In this document: positions 20,001 through 30,706 of the stretch, one piece after another
Position numbering within the stretch: position 1 is the stretch's first letter
Layout of the letters: every line of letters starts with the position of its first letter
Assembly: GCA_963693315.1 (NCBI GenBank)
Contig: OY856188.1
Coordinates: 101,620,462 to 101,684,461 of the forward strand
Source of the DNA: Diogma glabrata
Taxonomy: Eukaryota > Arthropoda > Insecta > Diptera > Cylindrotomidae
Length of the DNA: 64,000 nt
Direction: 5' to 3'
Notes under the pieces: model-generated
The model's input: the letters and a program-made list of their open reading frames with translations, nothing else
The model's database searches: none
Told to the model about the DNA's origin: nothing
Translations under genes and position numbers: made by a program

Positions 20001-20632
20001 GTCAGATGCTTGGAATTAATAAAACTAGAACAACTGCTTCACATCCCCAATCAGATGGCATGGTTGAAAGATTTAATGCTACTCTTGAGAAATATCTAGC
20101 AAAAGTAGTGAACAAGAATCAACGTGATTGGGATCGTCATATTCCGTTATTCTTGATGGCTTATAGATCAGCAGTGCATGATACAACCAAAACGACGCCT
20201 GCTACAACCATTTTTGGAAATGATTTACGGCTACCTGGTGATCTGAAGTTTGGGATTATTCCATCGTCAACATTATGTGTCCAAGATTATGTTAATAAAC
20301 TTCAAAAAGAACTTGAGGAGGTACACACGTTTGTCAGACAGAAAGCACAGATAGCCAGTGATCGAATGAAGGCTCGGTATGACATTCGCGCAAACAACAA
20401 AGGATTTGAGGAAGGACAAATAGTGTGGCTACACAATCCACAGCGGAGAAAAGGACTATCTCCAAAACTACAAACATCTTGGGAAGGACCTTATACCATC
20501 ATAACAAAATTAAACGATGTCGTTTATCGAATAAAGAAAGGTCAACGAGCGAAACCAAAAGTCGTTCATCTAGAAAGATTAGCACCCTACAGAGGGGGAG
20601 ATTTAGATTCTATTCGGGACGAACAGAAATAA
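17018..20632 (+). CDS. pol: Gypsy element 2 pol: PR-RT-RNase H-integrase
   Basis: The frame is open from just after the gag TAA to 20632, about 1,200 codons. In order: aspartic protease (LDTGAT near 17158), reverse transcriptase (VDYRKLN, FSTLDLQSGYWQ, MPFGLCNAPATF, active site YLDD at 18422-18433), RNase H (DTDAS, RKELLAIVE, DHGALRW) and integrase with an HHCC zinc domain (HLGINKT to CDQCAAAKG) and DVAGPF, HTDQGRNFES and MVERFNATLEK. A GPY/F-like tail (WEGPYTI, KVVHLERLAPY) ends it. No break is visible in pol, so this copy might supply enzyme to deleted relatives. Pol is in the gag frame directly after the stop, so fusion would need readthrough. Confidence 0.93.
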   Translation, partial: NESALRGRKLALTTECPIISIPISRIARNGDSLTIGAKIDDNNCIITLDTGATRTIVRTDLLKGELQPAEKYRIQTATGESATIRGSKIADIKIGNTHFQHEVLVADIVDEVILGMDFMRPNGFVIDAGNGVLKYGNVELVLQMNGAESSMRRIILEHREKLPPNTETIVWGRLEGDSGSPRLWVVEANENGLQHQEIIIGKTLVVPDENLRIPIRTLNLSDKIKTLKKGTIVGKCEEVTTIVKCKQQHTERKVENQTQKKEIQNLLQKWTTELTKEQKKEAEQLLERYSSIFCSTSADNGRTNLVKHKIDTGAEMPIRQAPRRLPLAKREEADRMVKDMKMAGVIGQSDSPWSSPVVLVGKKDGTTRFCVDYRKLNAVTKKDSYPLPRIDDTLDTLSGAKLFSTLDLQSGYWQVEVQEEDREKTAFSVGSGLWQFNVMPFGLCNAPATFERLMERVLKGLHWRTCLVYLDDIIVMGKDFDDHLKNLEEVFERIQAAGLKLSPKKCTLFREEVKYLGHKVTTNGIHTDADKITAVKEWPRPKNLHELRSFLGLCTYYRRFVPGFANVAKSLHELTRKDKAFEWTEKQEDAFVELRKRLCTAPVLAYPIPNFKFILDTDASNDGIGGVLSQEIDGQEKVIAYYSKILSKPERNYCVTRKELLAIVECVKHFHKYLYGQKFHLRTDHGALRWLLQFKNPEGQVARWIERLQAYDFDIEHRRGSAHGNADALSRRPCQVECKHCNRAESKENIIDVRLLQVLPSEDWTHEVVRKEQLEDPSLAPIIKCKEKGEKPTWSEIADKSQTLKAYWAQWDSLCIEDGCLKRIWESPDGSVKESMIVVPKIRIPQVLKEYHEGTSGGHLGINKTLAKVRRRFYWSGARQSVVEWCQACDQCAAAKGPARRSRGNMRQYNVGAPFERIAMDVAGPFPTSDNNNKYVLVIMDYFSKWPEVCAIPNQEATTIAEAVVSNWISRYGVPMEIHTDQGRNFESTIFQEICQMLGINKTRTTASHPQSDGMVERFNATLEKYLAKVVNKNQRDWDRHIPLFLMAYRSAVHDTTKTTPATTIFGNDLRLPGDLKFGIIPSSTLCVQDYVNKLQKELEEVHTFVRQKAQIASDRMKARYDIRANNKGFEEGQIVWLHNPQRRKGLSPKLQTSWEGPYTIITKLNDVVYRIKKGQRAKPKVVHLERLAPYRGGDLDSIRDEQK

Positions 20633-20643
20633 GTGGGGGAGAA
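20630..20643 (+). other. Polypurine tract of element 2
   Basis: TAAGTGGGGGAGAA lies immediately before the 3' LTR, the plus-strand primer site. Element 1 has the comparable AATGGAGGGCAA. Confidence 0.7.
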
Positions 20644-21291
20644 TGTGACGATTATGGAAGATGATAGAACACAACAACAATAGAACTTTCAAGAAAATTC
20701 TCATTAGTTCTACAAATATAAAAATCAAAAGATACAAAAGGTAACAATGCAACCAAAGTAAACATTTAATAGGAAGTATTTGTTTTATCGAATAAGGATT
20801 GGTTAACGAAATAAAAATTGGTAAATAAAACAATTGAAAAGAATAGATTTCACACCTAGGTGTCAATATTTGAAGATCGTCTTATTGTTGATAAAGGAAA
20901 AAAAAAGGGTGTGTTCTATCTAGAACATTACAGCAGTTTCGAGGCTATTTCATGTAGTATATATAAAAGGTGTTGTTCGAGGATACAACCAGTATAAAAT
21001 TGTTAGTGATACAAAAAGTATAAAAATTTAGCAGTGATAAAGGCGAAGTAAAATTAACAGTGTTATAAGTAGAAAGTTAAAAGTGATATTGTGAACAAGT
21101 ATAAAAGAATTATAAGTGGTGAAATATCGTTAGTACAAGATTTATTAAAAGGGGAATAGTAATAGGAGAAATATTTTTATTGTAAAATCTTGAACGAATA
21201 AAATTATAACGTTTAGAAAATCCATTGTGTTTTAAATTTCCTGATTTAGTGATCGAACTAAATAATTGTAACTCGGCTAAGAAACGTTACA
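20644..21291 (+). repeat. 3' LTR of gypsy element 2 (648 bp)
   Basis: Same start, end and length as 14894-15541, with no difference found by eye. ATAT follows at 21292. Open frames that appear to extend out of it are LTR sequence in other frames. Confidence 0.93.
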
Positions 21292-21534
21292 ATATAATGA
21301 TTAGTTTCGATTCGATTCGATCAAAATATTCAAAATATTCAATCCCTTCAAAATACTGCGATATTGACAGAAATAAACACAGCAACCGAAACAACAACAG
21401 AAACAGTAAATCAAATTCAATCTCTAATTTTCAATCAAATATTCAATTCTTTAAATAACCACCACCTGTAGGCGACCACCGAAACTTATTTACTTTCAGT
21501 CCTAGTGACTGAAAACATTTTCAGCCACTACTTA

Positions 21535-23106
21535 TACTAGTTTCCCACCGTAGCAATTTGCTAGCTAGTATAGTTTAATAAAGTATAATAGCAACGGTGT
21601 GAAAGCAAACTATCACAACAATTATTTTAAATTTGCTATTTTCATTTGCTAGCTAGTAAATATAATACTTATCAAATAAAGTATAATATCGACGGTGTGA
21701 AACGTAATTATTATTTTATAGGTGAAATGTCATTTTATGGAATTTGTAAACATTGTTTTCTTGCGATTTTTAGCTTGTAAGATCCATTTCTGATATTTAA
21801 TAAATTAAAGTGTTTGTATTAATTGTTGATTATGATATCCCAGGTAGTACGTAATCGATTTGTAATAAATACGGTATCGATTACATGTAATCATGTAGTC
21901 GAAACATGTTTCGAATATGTTTCGATACTGTATCGATTACATTTAGAACAACGTGTTCGCCCTAGTAAGCGAATATGTGATAAATACCAAATCGAAACTC
22001 TAATCGATACCAAATCGAAACAAGTAAACGAAACTAAATCGAAACCTGTTTCGATAGAAAATCGAAACTACTAGTGGCAATGTTATCGAAAGTTTAGAGT
22101 TATTTTTGTTTGTGTTAATATAAAATATTTGTAATAATTTTTATTAATAAATTTATTTATTATAAAATAAAAATATTTTACATATTTTTGTTAAATCTAA
22201 ATACAAAAACTTAAAAAAAAATATAAATGTGAATTGTGAACCTGAAATGAGAAAAAATGCCATTAAAAAAAATAGTATTTAGAATTATAATTATATATGT
22301 ATATCACAAAAATATCATTAAAAGAAATATTTTATAGAAATATAGATGTATTTATCAAATCAATAAATGCTGCAACTTCAAATTACAGGTTATGTTATAT
22401 GATGAAAATAAAATTAAAATAATTATAGACAGTATACATATTTTCTTATATATACATAACTTTAAAAATGTATATACTTACTGTTGAAATATATTATATT
22501 ATATTGACAATATTTTAACTTTATATTTGTTTAATTTATCAACAAATAAATGTTACGCGCGACTATGTCTATGAAAGATATATGTGCAATTTTAAATGTC
22601 AAAACGCCATATTTTTTAATTAGAGTGAGATGACAATATACATTAGGTATGGCTCTTTTTCTCCAATTCGAAACTATCGATTACAAAACGATTTTGATTA
22701 CAGTTTCTTGCCTGGGATGGATATGTTTAGTATAGCATTATAAAGGAATAGGACATGAAAAACGTAGTCAACGTAGACGTTTGGTTTTCGTGAGAGAATT
22801 ATTTAAAAAAGACGTTATAGAATAAAACTTATATGTATTTTATGCTGTTCAAAAACAATGGCAGGGCTGGTCTAAATCTAGTTTGATTTTCTCTGGGTTG
22901 TAAATTTCATTTTAAAAACTATAACGCTAATATCAAATATAAAATTGACAGTACGGTATTTTGATATATCAATTTTATTCTAGTGTCAAGTTAGGTTTGG
23001 TTTCCCACCGAAACATTATCTTAATATAATATGAACGGTGAGAAATCAAACTAATATCAAATATTTGCTATACTACATAGTAAACTTCTGCGGTGGGAAA
23101 CTAGTA
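21535..23106. mobile_element. PIF/Harbinger-type MITE, TACTAGTTTCCCACCG ends
   Basis: TTA flanks both ends (21532-21534 and 23107-23109). The inverted repeats start TACTAGTTTCCCACCG and a related motif (GACGGTGTGAAA) recurs inside. It holds a later 878-bp insertion (21839-22716); without it the element is about 690 bp. No transposase. The TTA duplication suits PIF/Harbinger. Confidence 0.78.
21839..22716. mobile_element. CCCAGG-ended element with TATCGAT clusters
   Basis: Begins CCCAGGTAGTACG and ends TTTCTTGCCTGGG. The left 240 bp is packed with ATCGATTAC and TTTCGATA motifs. A relative lies at 60203-61853. AT occurs at both edges here and TA at both edges in the relative, so the duplication is probably 2 bp. 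No coding frame is convincing. Confidence 0.68.
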
Positions 23107-23176
23107 TTAGAAAAAGTTTCCCTTTCACATAGGTTTTACTATATATTAAAATGACATTTTCGTAGCTTGAAGTAGA

Positions 23177-23335
23177 AAAAATTAATTTTTACTATAAAAG
23201 ATTTTATTTTTAGATAATTAAGTAATCCTTATATATAGTGACAATTTTTATTACAATAATAAAAATTGTCACTATAAGGATTAATTAATTATCTAAAAAA
23301 TAAAATATTTTACTTATAGTAACAATTAATTTTCA
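23177..23335. repeat. AT-rich palindrome, about 160 bp
   Basis: Arms such as AATCCTTATATATAGTGACAAT and ATTGTCACTATAAGGATTAA meet near 23255; the outer arms pair TAGATAATTA with TAATTATCTA and continue outward. It could form a long cruciform. No coding content. Confidence 0.7.
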
Positions 23336-23382
23336 AAGTGACAAAAGCACACAAACTATTGAAAATTATGGAAAACCATATA

Positions 23383-23852
23383 GTCCCTGGGCCGGCGCCG
23401 ATTTCATGTATCGGAAAGCTCCGAAAAATGCCGATTGCCCGCGATCTTGTAAATTTGTTACCACATTTATTTTAACTGTGGATTTGGAAATTTGTTTAGG
23501 AACACGAGGGTAAGCTTGTCCGACTAAAATGTGTCTGCTATTGTCATTTGTCGAGTCCGACAACTGACATTTTGGATGTTTGGGTTGTCGGACTAGACAA
23601 TAGCAGACACATTTTTGTCGGACAAGGTTACCCTCGTGTTCTAAATCAAATTTCCAACCCCCATAGCTAAAAAAAAAATTTTACAAGATCCCGGGCAATT
23701 GGCATTTTTCGGACGTTGCCGAACGCAAAAGCGGCCGATTTGAGAAAAATCGCAGAACAAATGTTTTCGGGCTCGTCAAGGACAGGCACCTCACGAAATA
23801 TAAAATATGGTAATCATCACATGAAATCGGCGCCGGCCCAGGGGGCAGGGAC
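23383..23852. mobile_element. 470-bp full-length foldback MITE
   Basis: TA flanks both ends. Terminal GTCCCTGGGCCGGCGCCGAT is mirrored at the right, where a short extra CCCC segment interrupts it. Pairing continues through GGAACACGAGGGTAAGCTTG and the core TGTGTCTGCTATTGTC. The arms cover most of the length and are GC-richer than the neighbourhood. Confidence 0.75.
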
Positions 23853-23955
23853 TAATATTAATACATATTAAAAAATTGATGTTTAGGAATTATTTATATG
23901 TAAGAGCTATACGATGTGAAAAGAAGAAAAGTTTATTTCAAGCGATGTAAATTAT

Positions 23956-24398
23956 TACTATGTTTCCATGACCGAGTTAACCGGGATTATCTCGGATTAT
24001 CTCGTCATGGAAACGGAGTTTTCGTTAAATTTCTTAACTCACCTTAACTCAACGAAAGTAGCGCGATTAGAGAAGGTTAACAAAAAACAAAGAAGTAAAA
24101 ATGGCGTCGCGAGTGTTTTGGAGTGAAGAGGAAAATAAAATTTTAATTGAAATTATTCAAGAAAAAAACTAGTAAATTAACAATAAAAAACATTAGTAAA
24201 ATGTCCAATTTTTCCGTCGTAACCAAATCACCTTTTGTATTTTTCGTTTAATGTAATCACTTAATGTATTTAAATACACAATTTTTACTAACTCCAAGAA
24301 TTTTTATATTATCATGGAAACGATACGGATTAGCGCCGCCATGTTTTTAACTCAACGAAACTCTTAATTCCAGTTAACTCTGTCATGGAAATGTAGTA
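23956..24398. mobile_element. TACTA-ended MITE with Myb/SANT-like remnant
   Basis: Inverted ends TACTATGTTTCCATGAC and the complement of GTCATGGAAATGTAGTA are flanked by TAT on both sides, a 3-bp duplication. Inside, at about 24101-24170, ATGGCGTCGCGAG opens a 23-codon frame (MASRVFWSEEENKILIEIIQ) resembling the start of a Myb/SANT-like protein, the usual partner of PIF/Harbinger transposases. It ends at a TAG. A deletion derivative is the likely origin. Confidence 0.65.
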
Positions 24399-25285
24399 TA
24401 TGATAACTTATTTTTGATCGGTCCGAGTAGCTCTAGTGATTAGAATAGAGATACTCGATTTTATACGGTTCATTATGGTTAAACTTACCAAACGACGATC
24501 GTGCTGATTACGTTATAGATTTTATGTTGAAATAAATCAATACTACCAAATTTATGATTTAACTTGCCATATACATAATAATTTAGGAAAACCTACATAG
24601 GCCATGGAAAGAGAATCTGCAAATCGTTGCAATTGATTTGTATTCATATAATTTTATTCCATTGAAAATCGGTCATGGAAATGTGTTTTGAGTACATTAG
24701 ATTAGTTAAGTTAGATTTTAGTTTGGTTAGTTTAGTTAGATTTTACTGAAACATCTGAATTTTCTGAAAACTCTAAAAAACAATTTTTTTCATTTTCTAA
24801 AACCGGGTTTCGTTCGGAAACACCAAATCGCTTGCTTATTTTTTAAAATAGGCAACTGTCATTCCAAGGGGCGTGGCTATTAGTTCTTCAACAAGAACAA
24901 GAATTGGCATTTTGTTTCCGAACGACCAGTTGCCTAAATATATATAAGAAGTATTAAAAATTAATAATTATGTATTAAAACTTATCACAATAATTATAAT
25001 AATTTAACAACAGGAAAAACAAACTAAACACAAAACATGTTTGGTTTGTGTGAAAAAATTATTATTTGCAGATTTCAAGTTATGAAAAATAAAAACAAAT
25101 GATTTAAGTTTTGAATTTTTATTTGATTAATTTTTGTATTAAAATATTGATGCAGATTTAAAAAAAAACAATTTTCATATTTCTAGTAAATAAATGAGAC
25201 ACACAAAATAAAATACAAAATTTATATTTTTAATAATAGCTAGAAACACAACACGGGCGAAATCGTCCGATGACGAAGTTAGTAA
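24399..25285. other. Intergenic stretch with one short inverted repeat
   Basis: Mostly featureless AT-rich sequence. At about 24795-24932, TCGTTCGGAAACACC is loosely mirrored by TTTGTTTCCGAACGACC; related motifs occur near 32180 and 32800, so an old MITE is possible. No gene seen. Confidence 0.45.
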
Positions 25286-25346
25286 CATTAGAACAGAGGC
25301 GTAGCTAGGGGGGGGCGGGGGGGGCGGTCCGCCCCGGGTGTCACCC

Positions 25347-26115
25347 GTTTTGGGGTGACACCCGAACGTAAAAAACTTAAACAAACAATCACAATGTTTT
25401 CAACGATAAATCACTTCGAAACCGTTTTGGGGTGACACCTGAACGTAAACAACTTAAACAAACCATCACAATGTTTTCAATGATAAATCACTTCGAAACC
25501 GTTTTGGGGTGACACCCGAACGTAAAAAACCTAAACAAACTATCACAATGTTTTCAACGATAAATCACTTCGAAACCGTTTTGGGGTGACACCCGAACGT
25601 AAACAACTTAAACAAACCATCACAATGTTTTCAATGATAAATCACTTCGAAACCGTTTTGGGGTGACACCCGAACGTAAAAAACTTAAACAAACCATCAC
25701 AATGTTTTCAACGATAAATCACTTCGAAACCGTTTTGGGGTGACACCCGAACGTAAACAACTTAAACAAACCATCACAATGTTTTCAATGATAAATCACT
25801 TCGAAACCGTTTTGGGGGTGACACCCGAACGTAAAAAACTTAAACAAACCATCACAATGTTTTCAACGATAAATCACTTCGAAACAGTTTTGGGGTGACA
25901 CCCGAACGTAAACAACTTAAACAAACCATCACATGTTTTCAACGATAAATCACTTCGAAACCGTTTTGGGGTGACACCCGAAGGTAAAAAACTTAAACAA
26001 ACCATCACATGTTTTCAACGATAAATCACTTCGAAACCGTTTTGGGGTGACACCCGAACGTCAAAAACTTAAACAAACCATCACATGTTTTCAACGATAA
26101 ATCACTTAGAAACCA
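25347..26115. repeat. 77-bp tandem repeat, ten copies
   Basis: The unit starts CGTTTTGGGGTGACACCCGA and ends CACTTCGAAAC. Ten copies are countable. In roughly the first eight, copies with AAAAAC/CAACG alternate with copies with AACAAC/CAATG, giving a 154-bp higher-order dimer. The last three share a one-base deletion (CACATG). The GGGGTGACACC motif also occurs at the right end of the hAT (30565), so the satellite grew from element sequence. Confidence 0.92.
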
Positions 26116-26713
26116 TTTTAACCAGGTTATCCATATAATTTTAATTTATAAATTGTGATAACTGATAAATGTGTCCTATAAATGTGTTATTGGTTCAAAA
26201 AGAATCTATTCTACTTTTTAAAATTTTTGAGTTATTACGTGAAATAAAATTTTAACAATATTAATCGAATCAACATGTTGAGCATTGAATCCTATCATCA
26301 CAATTACTCAATAGCTTTGAATATTCCTATAGATACCATATTGACCGTTTTTTTACGATATATTATTTAGTATGCAAGCATGATTATTTAATGACCAGGT
26401 CTGAAAACACATATGCTGAATAATGTATAGGAAAAGTGGTTTACGTCGATAATGTGGCACCCTTTGTCGATAGGGTGGCACCCTTGAGTTACAATGTCTC
26501 TATTCCAAAATTATTTCTAAAATATCCGCTTAACCTTACTACCTAATATATGTTTTACATTTCAAACAAATTAATTGCAAACACCTAAGGAAACTAACAA
26601 ACAATCAAATTACCGCGTTTGTAAATGATCTCAAAATAATTTTTTTTCCTTTATCTTGAAACTCAAAGAATAAATTGAAATAGATCGTTTTTCAATGGAC
26701 ACAAAAATAATTA

Positions 26714-26888
26714 CAGTGAAACTTCCATAATTCGAACCACCAAAAGCCATCAATTTTAGTTCGATTTAGGGAAATTTCGAAATATAGAAACGATTTATAA
26801 AGAAAATCAAAATTGTAATTCGAAATATTAATATACGATTTATAGAGAAATTCGAATAATAGAAGTTCGATTTATGGAAGTTTGACTG
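26714..26888. mobile_element. 175-bp MITE, pogo-like ends
   Basis: TA flanks CAGTGAAACTTCCATAATTC on the left and the inverted GATTTATGGAAGTTTGACTG on the right. The TA target and CAGT start suit Tc1/mariner-pogo. It lies inside the hAT element and is younger than it. Confidence 0.8.
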
Positions 26889-27677
26889 TACTGTGGAATA
26901 AAATGGCAGTTATGCAATTACTGCAGTTTTGTAAATTTTTGTAGGTTGATACATACTCATACTGTTTGTTTTCAGTTTTATATATTTATATATTTGAATT
27001 AAATGAAAGTTTATCATTTAAAATTACATTTTGTTGGGTTTTAAATCCCTTGGAAATTTCAAACTCATCAAGTGATTCTTTTAAAGATCCTTAGCTACAT
27101 AAATGTTAAGTCTTCAATTTTTTTTTAAAAGTGGTGTAGCTATTGTTATTAACTATGTAAATGGTTTGCAAAAATAAACTTTAAATTTTGTTTATTTTTC
27201 TTCTTAGGCAGGTATTCCTTAAATCAGTCTTTAAAACATTTTCCGGTTTTCCCGATGTAAAATTTTTCACAAAAATCACATTCAATTTTGTAAATTATTG
27301 AGCATGATTCTAATTGGATATTTAATTTTGGTTTCAATTCTTTATATAAAATATCTTTTAGGATTTCATACTTATATTTTTTGAAATAGTTCCTTATAAT
27401 ATTAGGCTATGATTTGTATATTCCATTTTATCAAATATTATTTAATATAAGTTGTTACAAGGAAATTTAAATAAATTAATTTTCTTGGCAGTGCATTTAG
27501 TCGTTGAACGTGTACTTATTATGAACTATGTACCTATTATGTATCCTACAAATATATTTAGAATTAATGCTTTGCTGATACCTATACTATAATTAAAAAT
27601 ATTTTTTTAGATTTCGTTTAGCAAATATCCCAAAAAATAAATATGCCACGAGGAGTTCATATTTTTTAAAGAAAAAG

Positions 27678-30504
27678 TTGGTTCCAGCAGAGAAAGACCA
27701 AATCTATAAATATGTTACAAAACCCGATGATATCCAAGGTTCATCAAAAGAAACTGATTATAACGTTGATGCAACGAATGTTTCAGAGAATATTGGCTCA
27801 TCTTCGGAAAGTAACAGCAACAATACAGAATTAATAATGATAACCTATGATGACGAATTAGAAAGGAATAATGAAAATGACAGTGATAATGCCGCTAATG
27901 CTTCTACTATCGAAGACAGTATTTGCATGGGTGAATCACTTCAGGACTTAAGAGATGTATCACATTGGAATATACTCGTCTCTGGTAATGTTCGCATTGA
28001 AATCATAAAAAAAGAAAGTAAACATTTTCAAAATAGAGAAGGGTCGTTTGTTACTGTATCTAGACACTGGTTAGACATAAAAGGTGATGTTCGCCATCTT
28101 TCTAAAGAATGGTTTTATAAAATGATGAATAATGGTGAAAAAATTCTACGGCCATGGATTGTTTATTCTCCTGTAAATAATAACTTGCGTCCTGTATTGC
28201 TTCTGTTGTCGTGTATTTGCTGTCACCAATAATAATAATACAAAATCAACATTTACTACTGGATATCAGAAGCGGTGGAAACTAAATCCCAAAGTGGCCG
28301 AGCATGAAACTTCAAATGAACATCTGGAGAGTTTTGAAAAGTGGAAAACTTTGGAAATGAGGTTAAAAATTCATAAAACGATACGAGACGCAGCCTTGCA
28401 ATTAATATATAATAAAAAACAGAAGTGAAAACATCTTTTATCAAGATTTTTGGATATAACTTTGTTTTTATCTAAACAAAACCCAGCATTTCATGGACAT
28501 GATGAAGGACAAAGTTCTTCAAATAAAGGCAATTTCTTAGAACTAACCACACTATTGTCAAAGTATGATGTAGTGTTAAAAGAACACATTTTGAATTTAC
28601 ATTTTAATCATATCTAAACACATTTTATTCATATCTAAAAATTTACATTTTTAGATATACAAAATGAGTTCATAAATGTTTTAGCGATCCACGTAAAGTT
28701 TAAGCTTGTCAACGAAATTAAATCGGTTAAATATTTTGGAATTATGTTTGATAGCACGCCTGACATTTCACATATTGATCAAATGTCAGAAGTGATTCGT
28801 TATGTGAAAATTGATGGTAGTAAAGTGGAAATCAAGGAAGTATTCCTTGGATTTTTTCCTTTACGTGGAAAAAAGCCGCTGATTTAAGCGATGAAATTCT
28901 TACACTGAAAAAAAAATTGAAGTAATGATAACCTCATCTCGAAGATGGCAGTTTATTATTCATGCAAAGAAAAGATATTTACAAAAAATTTCACCGTGAT
29001 TGGGACAACTACTCAGTACTCAGTAACAATTTCCTGATAGCAGAATGAGGTGTAATTAATATATAAAGTGCTATCCAATATAACAGTAGTTGAATAAAGT
29101 TAATAACTATTTCCATGAAAACATATTTCTTTGGCCTTATATCATGAATTTTTCATTTTAAAATTTAAGTATTTGAGATTAATTGAACTATATTTTATTT
29201 TCACATAAATATTTCATGTGATTGTCTCAACTGCATCGGCTTATCATTGTACGGTTGTTGAATCAATCTCGTATTTCGATTCGCCATATCTGCCCGTACG
29301 GTAAGGTTGAGACAACTGCATATCGATTGGAAATAGGACATGTTTTTTTCAGTGTAAAATCTTGAAAATGATGGTATAGATGTTATGAATTGTCGCTCCC
29401 AAAGGTTATGATAATGCAGCTGTTATGAGTAGTATACATGGAGAAGTGCAAGCTATTATTAAAGCAAAAAATAACAAAGCAATTTTTGTGGGCTGCAAAG
29501 ATCATTCAATTAATTTATACGGCCAACACTCGTCAGTGGAAGCCATTTTTACATGTTTTTCTGCTTCGACTAGCCGCTGGGAAGTACTTGCTAAACACAA
29601 CAAAGCAACTGTTAAAATACTCTTAACAGCGCATTGGAGTGCTCATTATGCTGCAGTAAAAGTATTGGCCGAAAACTTTGATGAGATTGTGGCTGAAATT
29701 GAGAAGTTAAGTGATCAACAAGAAAATGTAGACACTAGAAGCGCTGCACAGAACCTTATCAATGCAGCATGTGATTTTTCGTTTCTTTGCTATCTTTTGT
29801 TTTGGAATGATATTCTAAGAGAAATAATATCTGTGCTCAGATTGGATTGCAAAGCACGGGGTTGAATATTGATCAATTAGCTACAAAAATAGAGTCAATT
29901 CATAACGAAGTCTCATTGTAGAAGAGGCAATAGATCTTGCTGCGAAAAAATCAGAGGACTATGACATTCCAATGGAAAGCCGAATTCGTCATAAAAACGC
30001 AAAAAACGAACGGGTGGTGAGTTTGCACCTGATGTTGGACTGACACTGAGAGCTCAACTTAAAAAGGACATGTTGGAATATCTTGACCGATTCAGTGTTG
30101 AACTCCGAACTAGACTGAAGTCAGTTCAAGATTTAGCTTCATTGTTCGAGGTTGTGCAGACAAACACTTAGCTTTTGGTGAACAGTGAAGAGTTAAAATT
30201 ATCGGTATCAAAATTTACTGGTTTTTATGATGCGGTATTGGCAACAGAACTCCTCATAGAGATACAAAGGGTGAGGAGGCATTTAAAAGCGGCCAATGTT
30301 ACAGTTTCTAACTGGGTGTACCTAGACTTTTTGAAATTCATCGTAGAATGGGATTTTTTAGAATTTCTTCCGAATCTTACGGTTGCACTAAAGTTATTTA
30401 CGACTATTTGCGTATTAGTGGCTTCGTGTGAGAGGAGTTTCAGCAAATTAAAATTAGTTAAAAATTACTTGTGGGCTTATAATAATAATGCTCATTTGTG
30501 TTAA
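27678..30504 (+). pseudogene. hAT transposase, ZMYM/DUF4371 type, degenerate
   Basis: The first frame (27678-28232) has an acidic, Ser/Asn-rich start and then a TTF-type zinc-finger lead-in (HFQNREGSF, ending WIVYSP). A frameshift near 28188 moves the finger on (CVLYCFCC, YQKRWK, AEHETSNEHLES) to a stop at 28426. DUF4371-like blocks follow in pieces: FHGHDEGQSSSNKGNFLEL, IQNEF and FDSTPDISHIDQM with a putative catalytic Asp. A 452-bp MITE interrupts at 28903-29354. It resumes with CKDHSINLYG and ends at 30504 with a hAT dimerisation motif (FTTICVLVASCERSFSKLKL). Several stops and shifts make it non-functional. Confidence 0.85.
28903..29354. mobile_element. 452-bp MITE inside the hAT transposase
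   Basis: TA flanks the ends CACTGAAAAAAA and TTTTTTTCAGTG. Inner inverted copies of TTGTCTCAACTGCAT also occur. Transposase codons resume across it (DEIL before, ENDGIDVMN after), which fixes the insertion point. Confidence 0.75.
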
Positions 30505-30706
30505 TTAAAAAAAATTATAAATTACATTTATCGGCTTTTTATTATTATTGAGTTTTTATTTTTGGGGTGACACCACAATATCCGCCCCGGGTGCCACCCA
30601 TGCTAGCTACGCCACTGCATTAGAATACACAGGATGCATACATGTCAAACACAACTATAACGATAAACGAAAAAGATTTTTTCGTCGGAGAAAATTTAGA
30701 TTCTAT

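Larger units (their letters stand above)
25294..30617 (+). mobile_element. Complete but inactive hAT element (5.3 kb)
   Basis: Both flanks carry CATTAGAA (25286-25293 and 30618-30625), a perfect 8-bp target duplication. Ends are CAGAGGCGTAGCTAGG and, inverted, CAGTGGCGTAGCTAGC, typical hAT termini; subterminal GC-rich blocks include CCGCCCCGGGTG on both sides. The interior has a 77-bp satellite, a TA-flanked MITE at 26714 and a degenerate transposase (27678-30504) itself split by a second MITE. Perfect flanks with a ruined gene suggest late mobilisation by another element's transposase, or faster decay of the gene. Confidence 0.9.

Noticed and set aside
21225..22074. Ser/Asn-rich and Arg/Lys-rich frames
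   Set aside because: They come from LTR flank and from repeated ATCGAT motifs in a MITE, with no coding signature.
23366..23563. 65-codon - strand frame
   Set aside because: Lies in the arm of the GC-rich foldback; by-product of the palindrome.
25347..26115. Regular repeats that might suggest a CRISPR array
   Set aside because: Units are contiguous 77-bp copies with no unique spacers, inside a eukaryotic hAT transposon.
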